A DNA stretch of 64,000 nt. Origin: Leptidea sinapis. Lineage: Eukaryota > Arthropoda > Insecta > Lepidoptera > Pieridae. Of this stretch, positions 56,552 through 64,000 are shown one piece after another. The stretch covers positions 10,959,501-11,023,500 of the forward strand of contig NC_066265.1 of assembly GCF_905404315.1 (NCBI RefSeq). Reading direction: 5' to 3'. Within the stretch, counting starts at the first letter, position 1. The number at the start of each line of letters is the position of its first letter. The position numbers and the translations under genes are program-made. The notes beneath the pieces were generated by a model. It did no database searches, had not been told where the DNA came from, and worked only from the letters and a program-made list of their open reading frames with translations.

Positions 56552-59059
56552 GTCTTTTTGTTAAATTTTTTATTTTATTTTATATAGTTACTGAATATAT
56601 TTATAAGTTAATTTTAAACTCTAGACGAACCTAGTAATTTACTAAAAATGACCGACATACATCCTTGGTTTTTGCCTTTTATACATTAATAAAATGTTAT
56701 TCTACATTTCTTAATAAAAAAATAGATAATATTTTTTTAAACTAACATATCAATTAATGCTTGTAAATAATTCTTGTACATAATTAATGCTGTCAATTAA
56801 ATTTAAAAATATTTTACTAGGTATGTATTAGTTTATACTGATATTCATGACGCATCTTAATTTATTTCCGCTTACTACATTATTTTATTTACTATTCTAT
56901 AGAGCAATTAAAATAGAAATACCCAATTTAAAAAAAGAATTGTCTTCGAAGTCATTTGGTAAATTAAATGTTGAATAAGTTTACTTTTTCTATCTTAATG
57001 AAACAGGACAGTTATAAAGTGAATCTTGGAGTACTTTTCAAATATTAGGGAGATGAGCGCTTCCGGTCTTAATTAAAATAAACCACAGTTAACGAGTTTC
57101 AGAGAGACGAGTCTCCAGTTAAATCACATTTATATCCTTTTTAGATCAGAAACTCCTTTGAGACTACCTCAGGTTAATTTATTTATAGTCTATGACCATT
57201 GGCTGTATGGGCTTTTGATCCCTTTGCCTGTCCAGATGGACGAACAGAACCAAAAAAAAAAGTCTATGACCACGCTTTATTGTGGACTTTTTTTAACCTT
57301 GATAAAACTATTCTAAAATATAACATACGTGATGCAAACAGAAGAACCTTTTTTAAGCACATTGCGCGCACGGAGGAGATTTGACGTGGTGAAATTTTAT
57401 ATAGAGAAGAAGTACAAAAAGTTAAAACAAATAAGTTTGTAATATGTAAATAATTAAGTTAATTAAATTGAATATTATAGTTATTGTTTACAATCTTTGG
57501 TCTCTCTCACCAACATTTCGGGATATAATGTATTGACAATGTGTGTGCAAATTTCAATTTTATATCGGGTCGTTTTAACAATTTTGATTTATAAGTTCAC
57601 TAGCAAATGCATTAGGGTGCCTTTTATCCCGGTCTTTCCTCTTTAACAATGTTCACGTTGAGAACTCCATTATTGGTGAATAGCTAAGGATCCGTCATTA
57701 CCTACTAAAAGCAGTAATTGGCCCTTAGACCAACATATACAGTCTGTGTATTGATTTATAAATCAAGAGCTTTCTTTCAGTTGAGACCTCGCTATTTCGT
57801 CTCATTATTCAATGCAAAAAATTACACAAAATGTGAGTATTTAAACTGTGTTACTTAACTTGTTCCCTGTTTAATTATTTAGTTGTAATTGATATTTGAA
57901 CCCTTCCTACTTTGAATACAATTTAAATACATTATACATTCTGTGTCATTGTAAATCTAAGATGGCCGCCGTTTCAAAATGGCGGATATTGTTTCACAAC
58001 TGGTCGTGTGAATTTTCTATCAAGTCAAAGGTAATTTTATAATAAATACTATTAACATATTTACACAGGTTTCTCACGCACAACGTATTAACTTTTTTTC
58101 TGATCAATGCCCTAGATTGATGAGAAGAGTTGTACGATTACTGAGACCTAGGAATCATTTTTTTGGTTTTTAGTACATTGTATAAATCATTTTAATTTTC
58201 AATAACACTGTTAATCTTATATTTACTCATTTTTTATCTCTATTGGCTTTCAAATGTAGCTAAAACAATAATTGTAGCTCACATTTCTTATACAAAACAT
58301 TACATGACTACGTTTTCAATAAAATGATTTAAGTAAGGAAAAGATATTAGTTACTCAATACTATTCTTACACAGAATAATTTTTCAACAATATTTTTCGC
58401 CATAATCATCATAATTACTTTTTGCTATTGGTTTTCGTGAAATGTCTGTGAATGATAACCACGCAAAAGCAATATTCAAAAATTGTGTTGATACGAAATG
58501 AAGTAGTAATTGTAAGCGTGGAACGTTGATAACATGAAATATTCATGAAACTCCCCGGAGAGACATTTACATCTCTTATTTCACAATCATTTTGTATTTA
58601 CTGGAAGCATCAGTCCTCAAATTAAGTATTCTATTATTGCTTTTTTTTTATTAAATTATAATCTGTTTTTGGAGCGACAGTCTTGGAAATTTATAGAAAA
58701 TATTTTGGTGGTACATTTTTATTTTATTCCTAAATTCAACAGCAAAATATTAGTTCGATTACCCTGTTGTATTCACGGGCTGTTAGTCTAAACAGTTTGC
58801 ACGGGCCATGAGTAAACAACACGTTCGGGAAAAAACAACGGAAAAAGTAATTCGTTCCTCGGTTTTGTAAATAAATTGCCGCGGTACCAACAAACAAATT
58901 AAAACTTACTTAGTGAGATTCAAAACTTCAAAGTTGAAAAGAATTCTATACCTACTAATAAAGTTATAATACTTACTTACTTTCTTTTTGATGTGAAACA
59001 ACTATAGGCGAGGGTAAGCCTGATTGTTCGCGTGGCGATACAGGCCGTGGCGACGCATC
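56552..59059. other. AT-rich intergenic DNA with repeat fragments
   Basis: 57045-57155 (AATTAAAATAAACCAC, GAGACGAGTCTC) matches 63570-63655. 57960-58000 holds a GATGGCCGCC...ATGGCGGATA unit. 58500-58620 matches 44985-45100. No exon that I can support. Confidence 0.4.
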
Positions 59060-59745
59060 GCAGCGCTATATGATGGAATATATTATTTAATAGTATTATG
59101 GCCTATGGTATATTTCTATGGGGCAATGCTGTCAATATTAATACTATCTTTGTGCTGCAGAAGAGTGCTATTCACGCTATTTATAACCCAGGTCCTAAAG
59201 AATCATTGAGAGAAAAATTTAAAGAAATAAACATCTTGACTGTTGCCTCTCACTATATTTTTCATAATGTTATGTATGTACATAGGCGCATAAGTGAATT
59301 TGCTAGAAACTGTCGTAACTATATTGTTCACACCAGGAATAAACATAAACTTATAATGCCTACTACTCGACTAAGTCGAGTTAGTGAGTCTTTGTGGGGC
59401 GTTGTATACAACAAGCTCCCAGATGATGTTTAACAAAATCATATGTATAACGAAATTCAAAAGAATTCTTAAAAAACGTTTGTGTGGTAAAGGTTAATAA
59501 AGTAAAATTCTTAATGATGCCACTGATTGGGAACAGAGCGACCGCCCACAGGCTATTAAATAATAATTTTATTGTTCGATTTTACATTGTAACCATATTA
59601 TTTTATGAAAAAACAGGAGCCCGCTGAGTTTGTTGCGCCAATTCTTCGCAGCCTTCTCTACCTTTTGGAATGTGTGGTAGTTTTTGGCTTTCAATAAGTG
59701 AATTTATATCCTATTTTGAGTTGCATAAGCTGCGGACGCCGGAAT
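59060..59745 (+). pseudogene. Jockey-type LINE, C-terminal and 3' end copy
   Basis: Reads MAYGIFLWGNAVNINTIFVL, NPGPKESLREKFKEINILTV and KHKLIMPTTRLSRV, then after a frame change a FKRILKKRLCGKG block. The 3' UTR follows (TGAGTTTGTTGCGCCAATTC, TTTCAATAAGTGA). Same family as 53131-54718. Confidence 0.8.
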
Positions 59746-60284
59746 TAGCAGCTCGGGACACGACTTCAAGGGCTAACGCATGTTTGTTTTAATTTGTAAG
59801 CAATTGAAATGGTTAAAACTGTATTTTGTTAATATATTTATTTTTTTAAATATAATATTTAAAATACATACTTTATTTTAAACAATTTCTTGGAAAATGT
59901 TTTTTTGAAATACTTATTTTGTAATAATTTTTGTCGCATAAATTTTTTGAAATATTTTGTAACAAAATTTTATTAAATGTTTCTTGGAAGTATTTTTTTT
60001 ATAAATTTTTCTTAAATATTGACGGGAAACTTTTTTAAATTTGTCCGTTGAAGTTTCACTTTTACCAGTTCTTTTAATGTCCATAATCCTCTCTCAAATG
60101 GTAAAGAGCGCCCTGTATTCTGTACAAGCTAATAATGTAACAAGGAACGTGATCAAATTTTTATGTATTACAAAACGGTAGTCACCTTTGAGAGGTTAAG
60201 ATTATGGAAATATAGAATACCATTCTATTATTTTCATTTTCAAGATTTTCGCGAGTGTCAATTAAGAATATGACATCTGAGATC
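59746..60284. other. AT-rich intergenic DNA, no feature seen
   Basis: Runs of related ATTTTTTTGAAATATTTT-type words suggest slippage or an old repeat. No gene. Confidence 0.4.
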
Positions 60285-60400
60285 CAAGATGGCGGATGTG
60301 ATTTTTTCAATAAAATCAATATGGGTATCATTTTCGAGGATTTCGGGAATCTCAATTACAAATTTGACATCCATTTCGAGATCCAACATGGCGGATGTTA
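60285..60400. repeat. Tandem GAGATCCAAGATGGCGGATG units
   Basis: Two units of about 90 bp (GAGATCCAAGATGGCGGATG and GAGATCCAACATGGCGGATG), each followed by TTCAATAA-rich sequence. Related to blocks near 36985-37130 and 57960. Confidence 0.6.
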
Positions 60401-60754
60401 CTTATTCAATAATTAAAAAAATTAAAATTAAAAAAATACTTAATATGCAGTTATTAGTTTCTTATAAATCGAGGGCATGGCTCCTTTCACGACTTTTCTC
60501 TAAGTTGTAGTTTCTCTCTCTGAAAACCACTCTGTGTATATGTATATGTCTTTTTTTTAAGTATTTTTATTTAATTATGTAATTATTTTCAATAGTTTCT
60601 GAAAAGTCCAATCCAGTTTTGTAATCTGAACAGAAGTTTTCCTTGTCCAAATATGTATATTCCATAACAATTAATGTTGTATTTAATCAAATCCAATTCA
60701 GTATTTAAAGTAATCAGTTATATTAACAAATTCAATCAATGTAAATAAAATGAT

Positions 60755-60930
60755 GAACAAAGTAACAATCGAAACAATATCCGGCGTCTCTTGTTTAATA
60801 GAGAAAATGCAATCATTGTTCGATTTTCCGTTTTCCGTTGTGTGCTGACGACAGCTGAAGACAAATCGCCTCCGATCAACTTATAATAGATGGGATTTTG
60901 ATTGTTACACTCCATCTAAACTTAGTCAAG
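60755..60930 (+). repeat. Dispersed repeat fragment shared with 50930-51060
   Basis: GAACAAAGTAACAATCGAAA, AATGCAATCATTGTTCGATT and CAGCTGAAGACAAATCG occur in the same order as at 50930. Type unknown. Confidence 0.5.
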
Positions 60931-61200
60931 TTTGGATAGGTTTGCACATATTTGGGATTAAAAAAATAATTAAAATACATAGCCATTTTCTTACGTTTAT
61001 TTGATAACGTTGCGAGTTTTTAATAGTAAGTGACCGGTTTACGGATTTTTAAATAAAACCGAGAAAAAGGTTTAAGTTTTTATAAGGGCATCAAGTTTTT
61101 TAATGAATCATATATTTGTATTACTTTAGAGTTGTTTTTGTAGATGAATAACCTTGATGTAGACGGCATACACAATTTTTTTCTAATTATATTATTTTAT

Positions 61201-61464
61201 CAGTGGCATGGCAAGCCGGCATCCTTTGCACAGGATGCCGGTTAGATTATGGGTACCACAACAGCGCCTTTGTCCGCCGTGAAGCAGTAATGTGTAAACA
61301 TTATTGTGTTTCGGTCTGAATGGCGCCGTAGCTAGTTAAATGAGTCTTTACATCGTATGTCTTGAGGTGACGAGCGCAATCATGGCACTGAATTTTAATG
61401 GGCTGGGCGTATCAATTAGCATCAGCTGAATGTCCTGCTAGTCTTGTCCCTTAATAAAAAAAAT
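61201..61464 (+). repeat. SINE-like repeat family A, copy 11
   Basis: The head has a duplicated GCCGGCATCCTTTGCACAGG segment and the GAAATTACTGGGC and TTTTTGGG blocks are deleted. It keeps the family 3' end and A-rich tail. Directly followed by a small LINE 3' scrap (ATGGAATAGGAGGAAAAGAA). Confidence 0.75.
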
Positions 61465-61539
61465 GGAATAGGAGGAAAAGAAGCGTACGGGTAACCTGAT
61501 GGGACTGCTGCCTACATTCTCTTGCAGAGAAATAAAAGG

Positions 61540-61815
61540 AGCCCTATTACCAAAATCAAAATTCAAAGTTTCTGTTGATCCGAAGATTGATACGAAGTTC
61601 GCGATACGACATTTTGTCTTTCGTTTACCTTATTCTCAAATTCTCTTAAAAATTTACTTTTTCGTTGTTTGAGATAAATACGGTCGTAACTACAACTTCA
61701 CTTTTTATGGTTGTCTATGGTTCCGAAACGAAATCCGTCCGCATTTTTCGGATCCGAAGTACTTTGGTAATAGAAATTAAATTAAAGTTCGTCGTTCTTT
61801 CGTTTCGGACGAAAC
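61540..61815. repeat. TTTCG-rich repeat, copy 3
   Basis: Rich in TTCG/CGAA words (CGAAACGAAATCCG, TCGTTTCGGACGAAAC), related to 16156-16430 and 17215-17345. Ends not defined. Confidence 0.4.
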
Positions 61816-62540
61816 TTTGGGTTTCGATTTTAGACATAGACATATTATATTTCACATCATCATCACACAAATAAATTTACAAAGTTTTTTTATACACCTT
61901 AGAGTAAAAAATAACAATATCGCTTAAAGTAAAATAATATTGGTGAACATAATTATATAATTAACAATACAATCAAGAATGATGCGAAAATGGACACCGC
62001 TCAGCGTATTTTTCAGCGTAGCCCATTACGAGACAAACTCGCGCTGTGGCTTAGAAACCTTTGAAATTTTTTAAATACTTACATCATAACACATACTTAA
62101 AACTGAAAACCTATCCAAATACCTTATACGTAGAAAAACCAACATTAAAGAATAAAGAAAGAAAAAATTACCAATATAAAAGATACAAAATATGCAAAAC
62201 TTGAAAACAAAATATGAAACACTACAAAAATTACAAACGCTGCGATAACAATATAAAATTAAAATAAAATAAAGCCAGTTCAGAAAATATATATACTATA
62301 TATATATTCAGTTTACCTAAGATAAGTGGGGACTATTTTGCCATTTTGGTAATAGACCTCTAGGAGTGTCGCCGGCCATTGAGAAAGGTGTAAGAGAGTT
62401 TTTGAAGGCATATTATTTGGTCCTGGAATAATCACGTAAGCAAATTCAATCCATACATTGGATGGACGTGGCAGTAGATAAAGTTTTAAGAATATCCATT
62501 ACAATTGTCCTTTAGTTTCATGCCGAGTTTGTGAGTTCTG
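61816..62540. other. AT-rich intergenic DNA with a LINE scrap
   Basis: 62365-62450 resembles the terminal LINE region (GCCGGCCATTGAGAAAGGTG, then GTCCTGGAATAAT). The rest shows nothing. Confidence 0.4.
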
Positions 62541-62600
62541 ATCAAGAGAACATCGAAACTGTTAATGATTTTAATTTTTGATCATTCTGTCACTAGTCTC

Positions 62601-62880
62601 CTAAACTAATGAACGGATTTTAATGGGGATTACTTCATGGTGTGCAGTTTGGTCCAACTTGAGAGATAGGATAGTTATTATTTCGTTTTGGGATCCATAA
62701 TTATTTTTATTTTCAATATTTTTTGTGTGGACATATTTTCTATGAGAGTATTTAGTGACGCACGGTTTGACAGTTCCGCTGTGAAACAATTTCATTATAA
62801 CAACAGGGAGCATTTTTACGAAATAATTGTTGATGTTTTGAAATATTATTGGCAAATTCCTATAAAACAGTATTAAGCAT
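62601..62880 (+). repeat. Helitron-like family H3 interior, copy 2
   Basis: Reverse complement of the interior at 32074-32290 (ACGCACGGTTTGACAGTTCC, GTGAAACAATTTCATTATAA, CAAATTCCTATAAAACAGTA). The CTAG end is not present. The reverse strand is open for 84 codons here, but the matching stretch at 32 kb is frameshifted. Confidence 0.55.
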
Positions 62881-63084
62881 TAATTTATTAGTAATTGGCA
62901 TTTTTTGCAAAGTATCCATTGTTATCGTAATCTAACTATACGCAACCGCAATGTATTATAAACTTACATTATAACCGAAAATTAAGAGAGTACCTCCCGT
63001 TCTACCCCATATGATTTATAAGCACTAACTATCTCAACACGGTTTGGTCGTATTATTATGACATTTCTAAGCTGCACAAATTAA

Positions 63085-63345
63085 ATTTAAAAACAAAATT
63101 TATGAACGATTCGAGACTCGAACCCACAACCTCTCGCGTTCCGTTCAGAGTTGAACAAGACATACAAGATTTATCAATGATACGTCACTCGAACGGTTGG
63201 CTCAGTGGAAGAGCGCTCGCACGGAACGCAACAGGTCGCGGGTTCAAGTTTCGCATTATTCATAAATTCCTTTTTTAAATTTAACTTTTGTAATTAATCC
63301 CAGAGTGAGGGTAATCAGTTTAAAAAATAACAAATTGTTTAGATT
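63085..63345. repeat. Inverted pair of tRNA-like modules (family T), copy 5
   Basis: The left module (- strand, B box GGTTCGAGTCT) is cut at GTTCCGTTC and joined to a short spacer (GAGTTGAACAAGACATACAA). The right module (+ strand) is complete: CGAACGGTTGGCTCAGTGGA through GGTTCAAGTTTCG. Then comes AT-rich flank ending AACAAATTGTTTAGATT. Confidence 0.7.
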
Positions 63346-63559
63346 TCTAAGCTGTCTAGAAAGAATAAATGGCGATATTGTAACAATAAAAATAGATTTC
63401 GTTCGATGTGATGAATACTTTACCTAAGTGTTGAAAATATACCGTCCATTCTGAAGTATTCAGTTACTTAAAAGTACTAAACTCATGTAATTAACTTATT
63501 AAGACCTTATCTAAACGAAAGAGGACGGCTGTAAAGTGAATTTTGCTGTAATTTTTAAA

Positions 63560-63680
63560 TATTAACGGAATGAGCGCTCCCGGCCTCAATTAAAATAAAC
63601 CACGGTTAACGAGTCGCAGATAGACGAGTCTCAAGTTAAATCATAGTCACACTGTTATCAGAAAAACTTAATGTACCACG
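63560..63680 (+). repeat. Dispersed repeat fragment shared with 57045-57155
   Basis: GAGCGCTCCCGGCCTCAATT, AAAATAAACCACGGTTAACG and AGACGAGTCTC appear in the same order at 57 kb. Confidence 0.5.
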
Positions 63681-63784
63681 GGGAACTTGAATATTATCAA
63701 CTCCAGATAATTAGGAAACGTTTTTTGTGTTTTTGTGGGTGTAACAAACCAGTTGTAGCTTGTTGGAAATATAAACGCAAAATA

Positions 63785-64000
63785 TGTGCTTCCCCGGGGC
63801 ATAAAAAGAATAGGCATGTCCCAGTCCCAAGGGTGTCGTAAGAGGCGACAAAGGGCATATACCAGTTTTAAGGCGCATTTACAACGGCCCCTTTTTCTGC
63901 CGTGAAGCAGTAATGTGTAAGTGTTCAGTCTGAAGGGCGACGTAGCTAGTGAAATTACTGGGCAAATGAGATTTAATAACTCAGAATTTTTGGGTTTTTC
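63785..64000 (+). repeat. SINE-like repeat family A, copy 12, long head, cut by window edge
   Basis: Begins CTTCCCCGGGGCATAAAAAG, then GGTGTCGTAAGAGGCGAC, then the core from about 63860 to the window end (TCAGAATTTTTGGG). It confirms the longer head seen at 6221. Confidence 0.8.

Noticed and set aside
57199..57384. 61-codon open frame starting MAVWAFDPFACP
   Set aside because: Short, no family recognised, and it ends in an AT-rich region without flanking exon signals.
62601..62855. 84-codon - strand open frame as a host gene
   Set aside because: The same sequence is a repeat at 32 kb, where the frame is broken.

Overview
The window is eukaryotic, AT-rich, intron-bearing DNA from an insect, almost certainly a lepidopteran (moth or butterfly). 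The reasons are spliced genes with small GC-richer exons, a copia LTR retrotransposon primed by initiator tRNA-Met, jockey/CR1-type LINEs, mariner and pogo remnants, Helitron-like elements ending in CTAG, and many copies of short tRNA-related and SINE-like repeats of the kind common in lepidopteran genomes. The species cannot be named from the sequence. There are no bacterial operons, rRNA genes, convincing functional tRNA genes or CRISPR arrays.

Two host genes can be read. (1) On the + strand, the last two coding exons (5107-5270 and 6719-6814) of an ENTPD5/6-type nucleoside diphosphatase of the GDA1/CD39 family. Its earlier exons must lie left of the window, beyond the copia element that fills the upstream intron. 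(2) On the - strand, a complete nine-exon gene (30400 down to 20752) for a 467-residue secreted protein. It has the transcobalamin/intrinsic-factor fold plus a C-terminal DUF4430-like domain, as in Drosophila CG3556. Every splice junction follows GT-AG and the reading frame closes exactly from Met to stop.

Layout: 1-3.7 kb, copia element on the - strand, open from gag to RNase H and cut by the window edge. 3.7-6.8 kb, repeats around the two ENTPD exons. 6.8-20.7 kb, intergenic repeats: Helitron-like, TA-flanked MITE, tRNA-like inverted pairs, a foldback element, a 5'-truncated LINE and two weak exon-like stretches. 20.7-30.4 kb, the cobalamin-binding-like gene, whose introns carry SINE-like copies, a jockey tail, a dead mariner and a deleted LINE. 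30.4-64 kb, no convincing host exon. This last part is a mosaic of LINE fragments (the largest at 34.0-36.4 kb and 53.1-54.7 kb), Helitron-like elements, MITEs, SINEs and a pogo remnant. It also holds several structural curiosities: a 48-bp perfect palindrome beside a 22-bp one at 38.04-38.11 kb, a perfect 39-nt hairpin at 42.45 kb, and a GC-rich hairpin cluster at 44.1-44.4 kb.

I found no gene cluster that looks like a new multi-gene system. The best leads are the insect cobalamin-binding-like protein, the element family with paired inverted tRNA-like modules (five copies), and the palindrome/hairpin sites. All translations and alignments were done by eye; no database search was run.
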